In this document: positions 10,407 to 42,515 of the stretch, piece by piece | How the letters are laid out: every line of letters begins with the position of its first letter | Numbering within the stretch: the stretch's first letter is position 1 | Source: Sipunculus nudus | Lineage: Eukaryota > Annelida > Sipuncula > Golfingiida > Sipunculidae | Direction: 5' to 3' | Assembly: GCA_026874595.1 (NCBI GenBank) | Contig: CM049317.1 | Span: forward strand, 17,881,382-17,945,381 | DNA: 64,000 bases | Notes under the pieces: model-generated | What the model saw: only the letters and a program-made list of their open reading frames with translations | Told to the model about the DNA's origin: nothing | Databases searched by the model: none | Made by a program: the position numbers and the translations under genes

Positions 10407-12469
10407 CGGCGACTAGCTTAACTGATAATTCGTGTGTTGCAAGATATGCATTTGTTAAAGCTTTCATACAGAAAGTATCAGGCCTTGTTATTGTAAATTT
10501 TCGATTACAATTTCATATGACCTTGGGAAAATATGATAATAACATAATGTTTTGATAAACTGGTAAAACACATTATTGGACATGCAAGAAACCAACCTTT
10601 TAGTCTTACACATGGAAATACTTGGTAATTTACCTGGCGTGGTGTTGCACCACAAACATCCTCTGGCGTTGCAGGTGGCCTGGTTGGCACCGTCCCATTT
10701 ATAGCAGTCTCTTCTCTGGTCGTCAGGTACGCTGAACCCGCAGCTCTGGGCAGCAGCTTTAACAGATATAAAGAAGTATGTATTAAACTAGGGAGAGGTC
10801 ATGGAGCGTATACCGCCGCCAAAAGATTAATCTACCGCAAAATGAAACCGATTTGTCTGACAAAAAAAAAATCTTCCCGGTTAGTGGTCCAGCCTTTATC
10901 CAGTAAGAGACTATAGCCAAGATCATGCACACTGGCGCTTCCTGACGGGCGTCTTTGGTAACTGTGGTAGGGTCCACTGGACCTTAAATTGGGAGAACAA
11001 GTTCATCATTGTAGTTTGTAGTTCAACATATGGTTAGGGAATTAAACTATTATATATGCATCTTTATTGCGTTTTTATGCTTGATCTTCACAGAATTAAG
11101 CCTAAGGGGTTCTATATTGCACCTTGAGGGTTTCCGGGTATACAAAGAAGCAACGGTTAAGCTTCCCAGCATGATAATGTAAGCTTCAAATGAATAACTA
11201 TTTTATTGATAAACTTTAAGGATTGAGTCTGTCATTGTATTCATTTAAGAGATAATGATAACTTACAATCCGTTAAAGATGTAAACATCTTACATTATAA
11301 TGTAAATTTTAAGTAGGGATCAGTAATAATAATATCTCAGTAAAACTAGATTGTATTTATATGTAACATATGGTCCGTTGTCTTCATATGTGTGTTTGTG
11401 TGCGCGTGCGTGTGTGTTAGTGTGTATGAGAGAGTGTGTGTATGTAAGCTAAACGCTTCCGGACAATTTCTTTTTACATTGTTCACTGACTTTACAGTAA
11501 GAGGAACCATTACATTTATGCCATGAACAATATTACCCGGATATTTCTGTGGTTGCTTGCATGTTCGCGAGGCTATTAATGCGTGATTTATACTTTTTCA
11601 TTTTTTTTTCGCGAGGGTTCTATTTTCGCAATCTTACCATGCAGTAACCTACGCATAGGATATCCATTATCTTTGGATTAATTTATTGATCTTAAAAACA
11701 AGACAAGTACCCACAATAACGAGTAAAAATGCTTGTCCCTAATAGGCAGATACAATAGAGAACTGATATTATATATAAATATTTTTCCTGATTATTTGAA
11801 AGCTTCGGAAACACTAAACGAAGTGAGCCATATTTGCAACAAGCGTGTAATGAAAGTTGGTAAAAAATGTTAGGATATACCATATAGAAGTATGATTGAA
11901 AGAACACAGTGGTCCCTTTTTCGTTCGCCAGGGTTTCAAATTCGTGATAATCGCGAAAATCTACCCTTCGTGAATAAGACACCCCTTCCATACAGTTCAT
12001 CGTGTACTTTATTCATACCTGTTACTCTCTGTATCATCGACAGTCAAGATATCTCATTTATTATCTGTCAGCACTGAACAAGCCAAAAGGCCACTTCGTG
12101 AGGGTTACATTATGATGAGCTCGAGATAACGAAACCCTCGCGAAAATGTAACCCCGCGAATATGAAGCAAACTTCTCTTAATAGCGACTGAATAATTCTG
12201 ATACCTTAACGAGTTATCGGGCCCTAATCATATACGGTTACATTAGCTTCAAGCAACAAAAGAAAAACAGACCCTGACAGTTGTGTTTATTTGTGTAGGT
12301 ATTATTATACCTATTTGAACCTCGAAAAACCTTGCAAGTACTTCAGTGGGCGTTTAGTCTTGTTTTACAATCAAACTGAAATATACGTGGTTAACGGGAA
12401 AAAAAAGTATTATTGTTACTGACCTTGGCTAACTAGGGTAGCCAGCAATGCTGCAAGAATTCCGCCCAT
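54..12469 (-). CDS. Gene A: three-trefoil GH31 alpha-glucosidase (maltase-glucoamylase/sucrase-isomaltase-like), 3' part outside window
   Basis: Eleven exons on the minus strand join in frame (1662 nt, 554 codons), all with GT-AG borders. Order of parts: signal peptide starting [13 protein letters not shown]; three trefoil (P-type) domains with the six-cysteine pattern and R-x-D-C, G-C-x-W-C and G-V-P-Y-C-F motifs; the N-terminal beta domain with V-Y-G-F-G-E-T-E-H; and the first part of the (beta/alpha)8 barrel with P-S-Y-W-S-L-G-F-H and D-I-D-T-M. It stops at D-F-D-G-L-W-I, one residue before the expected catalytic Asp, so the active-site exons lie left of the window. By family this hydrolyses terminal alpha-1,4 (and possibly alpha-1,6) glucosides in the gut lumen or a lysosome-like compartment; that role is inferred. 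It is the tandem paralogue of gene B, with identical lengths and phases for exons 2-11. Which mammalian GH31 member it matches best cannot be settled here. Confidence 0.92.
905..1120. repeat. G/C-run dispersed element
   Basis: GGGGCGGATCCATAGACTTAGG followed by G-rich and C-run DNA. Related text is at 3885-4080 (GGCGGATCAAGGATTTAGG) and 16110-16300 (ACGGATTCAGAGG plus G-run), and probably at 54245-54290. Confidence 0.5.
1457..1567 (-). CDS. Gene A exon 10
   Basis: A 111-nt exon encoding [18 protein letters not shown] and [15 protein letters not shown]. It follows the I-I-I-L strand as D-P-x-I, the usual GH31 arrangement. Donor AAG|GTAGGA. Confidence 0.9.
2110..2536 (-). repeat. tRNA-derived SINE, family 1
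   Basis: The minus strand begins GGCTTCTGTGGCTCAGGGGTA (box A-like) and carries box B GGGTTCGAATCTC at 2470-2482, followed by a unique body and a poly-A-like tail at the low-coordinate end. Confidence 0.7.
2555..2686 (-). CDS. Gene A exon 9: substrate-binding D-I-D loop
   Basis: A 132-nt exon encoding [12 protein letters not shown] and G-T-R-Y-I-I-I-L. The D-I-D-x-M block contains a family-conserved substrate-binding Asp. Donor CTA|GTAAGT. Confidence 0.92.
3048..3173 (-). CDS. Gene A exon 8: start of catalytic barrel
   Basis: A 126-nt phase 0-0 exon encoding [20 protein letters not shown] then R-L-R-Q-Y-D-I-P-H, matching the R-P-x-x-P-x-W-S-L-G-F block at the first barrel strand. Donor CAT|GTAAGT. 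Confidence 0.92.
4551..4663 (-). CDS. Gene A exon 7
   Basis: A 113-nt exon encoding [20 protein letters not shown] and F-L-G-P-T-P-E, the Y-R-x-x-G-G-x-L-D-x-Y-x-F-x-G-P GH31 block. Donor GAG|GTGACA. Confidence 0.92.
4783..5056 (-). repeat. tRNA-derived SINE, family 1
   Basis: Shares TGGCTCAGGGGTTGAGC head, AGCGCTCA, CCTGTCATGTAG-like and AACCGCCTC body motifs with the copy at 2110-2536; internally deleted. In gene A intron 6. Confidence 0.65.
5351..5444 (-). CDS. Gene A exon 6
   Basis: A 94-nt exon encoding [13 protein letters not shown] and [12 protein letters not shown], the conserved G-V-H-P-Y and H-G-V-x-L-x-N-S-N motifs of GH31. Donor AAG|GTCGGT. Confidence 0.92.
5976..6144 (-). CDS. 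Gene A exon 5: GH31 N-terminal domain with Y-G-F-G-E-T-E-H
   Basis: A 169-nt exon encoding [14 protein letters not shown], then V-Y-G-F-G-E-T-E-H and [13 protein letters not shown]. The Y-G-F-G-E segment is a GH31 hallmark lining the substrate pocket. The 46-bp array in the upstream intron is made of copies of this exon's 5' end. Confidence 0.92.
6113..6850 (-). repeat. Degenerate 46-bp tandem array derived from gene A intron 4/exon 5 junction
   Basis: About 15 units follow the exon start leftward into the intron. Each carries a version of the exon-5 start (codons for F-D-T-S-H-G-G-L) and the acceptor CAG. Exon-start positions 6144, 6190 and 6236 give an exact 46-bp period; units decay with distance from the exon. 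Confidence 0.85.
6940..7088 (-). CDS. Gene A exon 4: GH31 N-terminal beta domain
   Basis: A 149-nt exon, phase 0 to 2, encoding [12 protein letters not shown] through [13 protein letters not shown]. Acceptor TAG|ATT, donor AT|GTGAGT. Confidence 0.9.
7150..7345 (+). repeat. tRNA-derived SINE, family 2
   Basis: Box A-like TGGCGCAGCCGAGGAGCG and box B-like GAGTTCGAATCCCG about 40 bp apart on the plus strand, then a body with GGGAGCGCCC. In gene A intron 3, opposite to gene A transcription. Confidence 0.6.
8572..9053 (-). CDS. Gene A exon 3: end of trefoil 1, trefoils 2 and 3, start of GH31 N-terminal domain
   Basis: The 482-nt exon runs from G-V-P-Y-C-F-I-D-D through two more trefoils ([10 protein letters not shown] and [10 protein letters not shown]). 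It ends in the linker K-S-H-G-Y-Y-M-N-G and the beta-domain start G-W-R-V-D-L-K-R-K, closing at R-I-R-V-K in phase 0. Acceptor CAG|GA, donor AAG|GTGAGC. Confidence 0.92.
9268..9423. repeat. 22-bp minisatellite, seven units
   Basis: Unit TATGTGTTTTTCATGCTRATTC repeated seven times (first and last slightly altered). The variable base R alternates G or A between units. In gene A intron 2. Confidence 0.92.
10376..10403. repeat. Poly-C tract, 28 bases
   Basis: Uninterrupted C run in gene A intron 2; the longest of many G or C runs in the window (others near 14560, 16132, 18073, 54266, 57672, 59631 and 62505). Confidence 0.9.
10634..10756 (-). CDS. Gene A exon 2: first trefoil domain, N-terminal part
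   Basis: This 123-nt phase 1-1 exon encodes [17 protein letters not shown] followed by G-C-L-W-C-N-T-T-P, i.e. five of the six trefoil cysteines. The sixth (Y-C-F) opens exon 3. Donor is CAG|GTAAAT. Confidence 0.9.
11540..12175. repeat. Cluster of TTCGCGAGGG-type repeat fragments
   Basis: Fragments resembling GTTCGCGAGGGTTTCAAATT and ATTTTCGCGA occur near 11560-11640, 11910-11985 and, inverted, 12095-12170. Others lie near 1620-1705 and, inverted, 29870-29965. Confidence 0.5.
12424..12469 (-). CDS. Gene A exon 1: signal peptide
   Basis: ATG at 12467-12469 opens [15 protein letters not shown], a short hydrophobic signal peptide. Donor AAG|GTCAGT follows, leaving phase 1. The split codon G|CT joins to exon 2 to give Ala. 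The 5' UTR extent is not visible. Confidence 0.85.
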
Positions 12470-12600
12470 AGCGGCCGTATGTTTGGTTTCAAGCTTACTA
12501 CAATGGCGCCTACATGTGTGTTTCTGTAACAATATCTCGTTTTATCTTATCTGCATCCCTTTGCACGTGTCCGTGTCCCACCACGTGAAATCAATGAAAT
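12470..12600 (-). promoter_or_regulatory. Probable promoter-proximal region of gene A
   Basis: Within 130 bp upstream of the gene A start codon the minus strand has two CACGTG E-boxes (12582-12587 and 12564-12569) and an overlapping GATA pair reading CAGATAAGATAAAA (about 12539-12552). No canonical TATA box is seen, unless GATAAAA acts as one. GATA factors drive intestinal glucosidase genes in vertebrates; relevance here is inference. Confidence 0.3.
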
Positions 12601-13964
12601 AAATCAAACATACACATAGATATATACGACCTATATGAACAGATTTGCATGCACTCTTAAGGTACGTGCGTTATGACCTGTGCTGTACGTGTCACACGGG
12701 TCACGATCGAATGTGGTACTCCAGAACTTAAATATAAAAAAAAAAACACACAGAAAGACAATTCTTCAAATTTATAATGTTATTATTTATATAATACATC
12801 TGCCATTGTGTTTTTTATTAATCAGCTATTTCCCCGTCTTCAGCGTCATTGTGGAAGATACCACTGCATTAACAGCCACCGCATAATAGGTTCAGATTTA
12901 AAAAAAATATATTCTTAATCTTTATCTTATTCTCTAAATCTGTATATTGATCCTAATACGTGTACTTTTTATTGTTCTCTGTAATATCTTTAACGGTAAG
13001 TGTTTACAGATCTGTGTTCAGTAATTTATCTAGATCATTATATGATATATTTTCCTAAATACTGTCATTATGCCAAATAATACCCGTATTTATACGTAAT
13101 ATTTGATTGAAAATTAGCCATTGTATAGGAACTTTTTCTCTATCTTGTTCAGTTAATTTGCTTTAGATTTAATTTTGAACATCCACAGTGTGATTCAATT
13201 CTCCTGAGATTTAAGTCTGGGATTTTAATAAAGCTCGAGGCTTCTGTGTGTTTCTTCAGCAGACGTCTATATGTTATTCAGATAGCAACATCTGATTCTA
13301 ATTATCTACGATCCATTATATATGATTATGAAGTGCTTCGAACCACACCATTTCAGATCCAAAAAGAAAAAAAAACCATAATTGCTTGGGATACCAGTCT
13401 AACGTCTGGGAAGTGGTGTAGTAGTTTCCCGGACAACAAAAGATGTCGCTAATGGTGACTAACGGTGTGGCAGCAAGCGAGGAATCCTGGTAACTGGGTT
13501 CCAGGAACTCGATGTCACCTCGTGCCGAGAATGAAAATTTCTGAGTTCAATCCGAGCTTAAGAAATGATCTGAGAATAAATTTCCTGAAGTTGTGGTCCA
13601 TGAAATCCATTCGTGCCCTCTTCTGTGTACTACAATAACTAAAACCTCATTCATGGTGTGGCATTTTAGACACATGACATCTGTCTATGGAGTTCCAGGA
13701 CAGATCTCATACACACATTCATTCGCACGACACACTTACAGATCCAAAATCCTGCCATTTTGCCTGGGACTTGAAAATTACAATAATGAAGGCAATGGAG
13801 AAACTATAGGAGAAAAAATTGACAACATTAATTTCAAATTTAACGATTATAAAGAATATGGTTGTCTTTTTTGTTTTTGGAATGTTGTAAAACCCGGGGA
13901 ACTACATTGCCGTTAGATATCGGTGACTTGGTAGTGTAAATGTATACAACAAAATTGTAGTTCT

Positions 13965-14315
13965 TAGGCTAAAAAAAAATAAAAGATATGGTTCTCAGGC
14001 ACCGCCCGTATCAATTTTAAACCCCCGCATCAAACATTTTTATTTTTATTTTCAACAGAAACTTACCAATTTTGAGCTGCAGCCGCTCGGAAATTTCTTT
14101 CAAGAAGATAAAATCATCCATTTTCCTCTATTATGTAGTGCTTTTACTTGTTTAGCAAAATAAATCTGTTATTTTCATGCTTTTCCCTTATCATTTGACA
14201 TTTTTATCGAAACATACCAAAAAATAAAAAATAAAAAATAAAAAAAAAACGCCCGCCCGCATTGATTTCTGAAAAAGGTGCCTGAGAACCATACCTTTTT
14301 TTTATGTTGGCCTTA
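13965..14315. mobile_element. MITE-like inverted-repeat element, copy 1
   Basis: Roughly 350 bp bounded by inverted ends TTAGGC(T/C)AAAA...ATGGTTCTCAGGCACC and its complement. The interior has CGCCCGCCCGCATTGATTTC near one end and AT-rich DNA with TTTATCGAAACATACC. No coding capacity, so non-autonomous. It lies between genes A and B. Confidence 0.7.
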
Positions 14316-15383
14316 TTCACCTCATTCCAGGGTGACGTCTTGGTCCCATCAGGGACACCTCGCCTGATCTTCGGGTGTTCTCGGGAGAATACGAAATCAG
14401 CCGAGGAGTCTATCATTTCCTCAACAGATCTAGACCATGTGCGGATGCTGATGGGGTGGCAGAACCTCGCGCAAGCTTTCTCAAGCTGGTGTGACAGGAA
14501 GTGATAGGGGACCTATCTGTTCTGATACACACCTGTCTACCTACCGCCGGTGGGGTGGGGTGGGGGGGGGGGGGGGGCAGCCTTTGACGATTAGGCACTA
14601 TTACCAGCAGACTGCTGGTCATCTTTCAGGCAGTTCCGGATAACTTTTTATTTACTGACCATGCATGGCATAGTCTTGAAAACCTGGATTTTGTAGTAAA
14701 CTGAAAATGGCTCGAGTTCCTAAAATTCAGAGAAACAAATCGTAGTGAAATGAGGCATATATATCTCAACGTCCTCAGTGAATACGAACACGTTATTCAT
14801 GTGTAGAACACTGACATGTTTATATGTTTGTCGGCGCTCTACTGAAGCTGCCATACTGCGACATCTACTGGCAACTATGAAAAATAAAAGGTATACTATA
14901 AATACATAGGGCATTAAGAGTGATAAACGTATATTTCCATGTATAGATCTACCTACTCAACACAATGTGCAAACAAAAAGAAAATATTCCGCAAAAATGT
15001 CTTGTTAATACCTTTTTGCTTTTCGGCGACATCTTTCACTCACTTAGGGAAATGAAATGTAACTCTCAGGCGTATGTTTATATGAAATAATCCATTTATT
15101 TATTCTTACTAGCACATTTTACTCGTCATTATTTTGCACTTAAAGATCAATTTATTTAATTTCAATAATATAGATAGAGCTGTTAATTCACCCACTACAT
15201 AAATAGGCATAGTTCAGTGCTGTCACTGGATTTAATACGAAAAGTATAAAATCTTACAAGAAAACGTATAAAAATGTCTGGAGACATTAGGAAACAAAGT
15301 AAAAATTGATGACAAATATCCCAACGTTTTACACAATTTACAGCATGCGACACCTCCTATCAAGTTTCAGGTATTAAAGTGCT

Positions 15384-15396
15384 TATATATATATAT

Positions 15397-15458
<62 letters not shown>

Positions 15459-15472
15459 AAATATATACCCAG
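15384..15472. repeat. TA microsatellite
   Basis: About 90 bp of TA dinucleotides interrupted by AAA/TTT. Comparable tracts: 1898-1953, 32283-32339, 42041-42111, 42521-42568 and 56157-56196. Confidence 0.95.
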
Positions 15473-17034
15473 CGATTTTGTAAAACATTACAAAAGAACA
15501 CAGAAAAGGTCATCCCAAATAAAATTCCTATTGACAAGGCATATTAACTGCGCTCATTTTGTTCAGGTAAACAGCCTATAACCACCAACTGAACATAATT
15601 TTCGTAAAAAGTATGAAAAATTAACCCCTGGAAAAGTATAAGAAGAGTTTGTGAAGAAGTTTCGTCTGAAAAAAGTATGTCACTTTTAAAAAGAATTGAG
15701 TGGCAACTACAGATAGCGCTGCGATAGGCATTTCGCAAATTAACGTCAATTTTCTATCATAATTAAAAAAATAAATGGTTAATGGTCCCCTAAGGGTACA
15801 CCTGGCATTGTTCTGATCACTGATTGAGACTAAATATGGGCCATTCTGAGCCGTGGTCACTGAGGAGTTACATGACAACGGTTTAGTACCACCGTCAACT
15901 GTAATAAAATGAAATAAGACTAGAGCAATATATAAAATATACCAGCGAACCGAGAAATTTAACGCTCCGGTTCAGTGTTGACAGGAAATATTTCCAACAA
16001 ATAATCGTTCAACACTTGAGCATTAGATGGCGCTGACAGGCAAACAGATAAACCAACAATGAAAAAAAAGTCTTATTACAAAGTGCACCAACATAACCAT
16101 AAACCTGTTCAGAAACGGATTCAGAGGAAGGGGGGGGGGGGGGGGAGGTCAGGGTTTCCAGACTCCTCCCCCCTCAAGCTTTTTTAAGTGTTCCAGTCTA
16201 TTTGTTTGTTGCAGGACCCCCTCCCTTTTAAGGAAATAGGGACCCTTTTTAGGTTTTACCATTAGGGTTTGACCACTCCTTTTTCAAAATCTATCTAATG
16301 TTGTCAATGTCCAATATAAAAGCAGCAGATATAAGGTAATTTATTATTCTAGATATAACATTAATCAAACAGAAGCAGTATTACATGAAAACAAAACTCT
16401 ATAATATGGGCGTCCTTGGAGCTTAGCTTAACGAGTGGAAAGTGGTACCCACTTTATGGGGGCCCTTGCCACATTACCACAACACACCTTATAAGAAGGA
16501 AAAGAAACAGGACTGTCAAAAAATGCTCACTTTATAGAGATGCCCACATTATGATGGTGCTCACTAAGAGAGGTTCCACTCTATTGTGTATGTAGAAGTA
16601 AAATCATACTTGCCTTAAGATATAGTTGCTTTAATTATTTGTTTTAAATCATATTTGAATTGAAAGATATTTGCTTTGTATATATCTTTTGTATGTTGGG
16701 GTGTGTAGGTGTCAATGAGTGTGCTTATAATATATTTGTTTTTAAATATATTGCTTTAAAATCATACATGCTTCAAGATAGAGTTGCTTTAATTTTAAGT
16801 TTAAAATAATATATGAATTAAAGTATACTTGCTTTAAAATATGTGTACGTTAGATTACATAAGCTCCAAGATGTATTTCCTTTAAAATATTGTTTATAAA
16901 AAGTGCCAAAGTTAAACTTTTGTCTGTTTAATTGTTTCACAAATTACCCTCTATGTTCTTTAAACATAAACAGCACCCTTTCTAAATCCTTTCTTCTAGT
17001 TGATAACGAACTACGACGACTTTTTTTTACCTTT

Positions 17035-17360
17035 AGCAGTCATTCTATCTGATGAACGCAAACTTAACCGCCTCAATTTTTTAATGCTTGTTTAACTTCT
17101 GTAAAATCTAAGTTTACCCACAGAATTTCCATTCCGGCTTCTTATACTCGAGGGAGTTACACACGATTAACGTTGCGTCACATGCGGGCCATTGGTGAAT
17201 TTCACCGAGGAACCACAGAAGGTGCATTCGTTTGTTAGTGAAATGCGACTGTTGGGTACGATCTTCCCATTAAGCCTGTAGAGCGCTCACCCTGTGTGGG
17301 GGTCGACCGTGTAAAAACGCGGCTAAGATTCGAATTCACGACCACCCGGCTGTTACAAGG
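17035..17360 (-). repeat. tRNA-derived SINE, family 1
   Basis: Same body motifs (ACCGCCTC, TTTCCATTCCGG, CCCATTAAGCCTGTAGAGCG and GATTCGAATTCACGA on the plus strand). The head is truncated near 17360. A head fragment of the same family lies near 18590-18643. Confidence 0.6.
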
Positions 17361-17651
17361 GAACTGTGACTTATTTATTTTTATTATTATGGTATTGCAC
17401 ATTCAAGTATGGAAAATATAACCAGGTGATTGTTTCTATAATTTGTTGTATATTAATATCCGGTATCAGGTATCGCTGTTAGCGTGGGTAATGCAGGTTA
17501 AGAGAACCCTCGTGTTTTGTTTGACGTTGGTTTCAGTACACTGGTAATTCCGTGAGGATCGGTTTGTTGTCGGTATTAGTCTAGACTGACCATAGAGTAG
17601 CACTTTTTCTGTAGACTTCAAAGACAACGCACCTGCATACTTGATTTTTTT

Positions 17652-18047
17652 TCATGCCTTGGTCTCTGGAAGCGAGTCCATTCTAGTAGTCATGCATTGA
17701 ACGACAGGCCGCATAATATTGTAAGGCGATAGGCAAAGAATGGTTACGATGTGTGACGTAAGCATCTGTATATATTGCTGGAAACTAAAAATAAAGACAA
17801 AGTCTCCTAGATCAGCGCGCTTGATGGCGTAGTCCGATAGTTTGAGATAGTTCAGGATTGTCTGTGAACTGAACATTTGAGGGACGATTTCCCGTAGGCA
17901 CATCAGAGTCTGCGGGCGATCAACGTAGATTTTGCTAACGGACATAGCTTGTGAATCGTGTTTACAGAAGAACTTGTACGCGGCCGATGTGTTTCTGCCG
18001 TGGTGAAGCCCAGCGAGCAGACCAAAAACAATCGACACGCTGATCAT
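17652..18047 (-). CDS. Hypothetical protein, 131 residues, possible secreted peptide
   Basis: An uninterrupted minus-strand frame starts in a good initiation context (CACCATGA). It begins M-I-S-V-S-I-V-F-G-L-L-A-G, which could be a signal peptide, has an N-T-S sequon and four cysteines (K-F-F-C, L-M-C, I-L-C, V-Q-C), and ends P-E-T-K-A-stop. It looks richer in G/C than the DNA around it. I recognise no family. It could be a single-exon gene, one exon of a larger gene (a C-run and AG lie just upstream), or chance. It lies 1.4 kb downstream of gene B on the same strand and is not part of it. Confidence 0.38.
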   Translation of the reverse strand: MISVSIVFGLLAGLHHGRNTSAAYKFFCKHDSQAMSVSKIYVDRPQTLMCLREIVPQMFSSQTILNYLKLSDYAIKRADLGDFVFIFSFQQYIQMLTSHIVTILCLSPYNIMRPVVQCMTTRMDSLPETKA

Positions 18048-19298
18048 GGTGATCGGTACCGAATATTATCTGGGGGGGGGGGGGGGGGTGGCAAATTCGG
18101 GAACAGAGTGCTGGATATATTAAGGGTAATACTGCAGCAACAGACATTCACTGAGTGATGTTTCAAATAAGGCTGTGAGCCCATCTGTCATTGATTCAGA
18201 GAAGTGAGTACTACAGGAGTGGGGGACTGTGTCAAGCCAGTGTTTTGTTTTAAGGCGAGAAGCGCTAGTGAGTCTCGTGTATACAGTGATAAACGGCCCG
18301 GACTTGAAAAGTGCATACCTAAGTCACATGCACGACGATCATGTGACCAGCAGCCGTGGCGCCAGGCGACCTGGCTGTAATTTGTGTTTACGGCGAGTGT
18401 CTGTAATTAGTATTCAGTGAATTTGTGTAATCATATGGACTCTAAGGATTATAATACTTAGTATGTGGTACTGCTCTCAAGAGAATAGTAAGTTTTATTT
18501 TATTTTACTTTTATTTTATGTTACATACGCCTTTCTCATCTTTTAAAGTGTTTTTGTTAAAAGATCCTGGAAAGTTCGATCATTTTTTTGGGAGTGTGAC
18601 TCAAGCTTTGAGCCATGTGCTCTACCCCTAGACTACAGAAGCCGGTTTGTACTTCCTGTGTTGTGCCAATTTATCGCGGTATTAAGCCCGTCATGGTATA
18701 TATGTATAAATATTGTCCACGTTCGCACATATATACAAACATACCCGCATAAAGGTAGCATAAACATTATTTTAGATCTTAAAGTTAGATGCTGATAGCA
18801 CCCCTCCCCCCTAAAAAAATAAATAAAAGTCTAACCGAGCCGAGATCAGGAATCAAAAGGGTTTCGTTTGTTTATTTTGGTTTCAACATTTAAACCAAAC
18901 AAATAGTCAGGGTTTATAAAGTGTGGACCATACAAGACATTAATATCTGATTTTGTTCTCTGATAAACTGTTCCTTTCTTCAACATAAAAAAAAAGTTAT
19001 ATGAGATAACATGGTTTTTATCTCCGAGTACGTGGTCTGGATTTTTCTGTTTTGATCTTGGGTTGGTCAGTTATGGTTATATCAGTTTGTCTTAACCTTT
19101 AATTCATTACTGTATATGGTCAACATCATTAAAAAAATCCGATTCCCTAACAAAAGAAAACAAACACCTGTAAATTTACAGGATGTCTTCGGAAACAATA
19201 TACAACCTTGTTCGTAAATGCACAGAGATTAAAAATATTTTTTTTTCGAGCTAGCTTATACAACATATCGTCATTGTAAGAAGCTGTATTCGGCGAAG

Positions 19299-19304
19299 TT
19301 TATT
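19299..19304 (-). terminator. Candidate polyadenylation signal of gene B
   Basis: AATAAA on the minus strand about 140 nt after the gene B stop. Another AATAAA at 19439-19444 directly abuts the stop codon and is probably too close to serve. Confidence 0.4.
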
Positions 19305-19444
19305 CTCTATTGAGACACTTAACTCGAAACCCCATGCATACGCCATAGTCTTGCTATACGGAAATTACTGCTGGTAATCTCTCAAAGCAATGGACATTTT
19401 GATTCAGAAGAGGATAGAAACTGACTGTATTAAACATATTTATT

Positions 19445-40886
<21,442 letters not shown>

Positions 40887-42039
40887 CTGTAACAGCGATA
40901 ATATAAGAGAGCAGTTAGAGAGCGCATGCCTCCACCATAAAATTGTTTATAATTTCTTGGAAATATTATGAACAATTGGATCGTGATCGATTGATAGATT
41001 GCAAACATATTCTACACAATCAACCTTGAAGCAAGAAATTTACTTTGACATAATGTATATACTTTCAAATAACGAATATAAAAATCAAATATAAATTCTA
41101 GTTAATATAGGCTAAAGTTTGGGATACAAAAAGGTTGACACAGAAACTAGATGACCATAGGTCGAGCGCTTGCCGAAGAAAGAATGAGACAGACAGGGCA
41201 TATCAGAGCGATTGCTTAGCAAAAGTGGCTTGTAGAATGCTTTATGTCAGGCTAAACAACAAGCAGGGATTGGGAACTTGACAACAACGGACAAACAGAC
41301 AGACATGCTGACAGACGGACACTACTGGAATGACAGTTGACTAGACCATGTTATCGGGAGTGAACAGAGAAACAAAATGAGCGATAATTTGTGCAAATAG
41401 AACATTCTTTCACAAAAGTTTGAGGAAATTAGATTTTGAGGTTTTTGATAACCTTGACCTCTGACCAATCTCAAATCAAACGAACAACCAATAAGATAAA
41501 CTGTAGAACTTTCAGGAATACTGCTCTAGAATCATGGCCTGATGAATGTTGAAGAGACGAAAAACAATGTGATGACTTAGAACTCAGAATATGCTACACA
41601 AAAAAAAAAAACTAATGAAAAAAGTTGGAAAAATAAGGGTCAAAATTTTCAAATTTTATTGGTTTCCTAAAATATACGTAACCATCGTCACAGTAATATG
41701 ATGCCATTTTATACAGAAATGAAAGGCCATGTTATAACGATTAAAATGAGCAAAGGTTATAGTGGCAATGACTATTTGTGACAAAGATATGAAGAAAAGA
41801 TTTTGAGGTGTTTTGATGAACTTGACCTCGGTCTTTATCCTTTATCGACCAAAAACAATAGGCTCCTAGGATTATAAGACATACATGTTACCTATATGTT
41901 TTGAAGCAATAGCTGCAAAACCATGGTCACAAAACCTTGGACAAACAAACAAACATACGGAACTGACCAACATGTAATGATTGAGGTACTATGAGGTAAC
42001 AAGCTAGTTGTATAAATTCTCTCAGAAAATTATCCTTCC

Positions 42040-42109
<70 letters not shown>

Positions 42110-42114
<5 letters not shown>

Positions 42115-42515
42115 ACGAAGACAAATTATTCAGGGGAAAATATCGGGCCGATCCGGGATTCGAACCCATGTCGGTGGCGCACAAGTCAGGCGTTCCAGCC
42201 GCTTCGCCAGTAATGCAAACTTCACTTGCAAGACAGTTCGGGCCGCTTTTATGTCACGCCGTAACACATCCCCACTTAAGAGCGTTCTCCTATCAGAACA
42301 AGACCAATTACCCTAGGAGTCACACTTTGGTGAGCTTATTCCCTGGGCCACAAAGTTTTACCGTCATCCCGGACGAGCCCCCATTTTGTTACGAAGACAA
42401 ATTATTCAGGAAAAAATATCGGGCCGATCCTGGATTCGAACCCATGTCGGTGGTGCACAAGTCTGGCGTTCCGACCGCTTCGCTAGTGAGACAGTTCGCT
42501 TTTATATCACCCCGT

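Larger units (their letters stand above)
171..12423. other. Contents of gene A introns over 300 bp
   Basis: 171-1456: a G/C-run element and AT-rich DNA. 1568-2554: a TA microsatellite and a SINE. 2687-3047 and 5445-5975: nothing recognised. 3174-4550: repeated GTATGCGGTACGTATGC-like motifs near 3597, 3654 and 4212, and a G/C-run element. 4664-5350: a SINE. 6145-6939: the exon-5-derived array. 7089-8571: a tRNA-like SINE at its start, otherwise nothing. 9054-10633: a 22-bp minisatellite and a poly-C tract. 10757-12423: GT-rich tract and TTCGCGAGGG-type repeats. Confidence 0.6.
12601..19298. other. Intergenic region between genes A and B
   Basis: Contains an inverted-repeat element (13965-14315), a long TA tract (15384-15472), a degenerate TTGCTTTAAAATA-rich tandem stretch (16610-16900), a G-run element, SINE copies (17035-17360 and a fragment near 18600), and the orphan open frame at 17652-18047. 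No other gene is supported. Confidence 0.6.
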
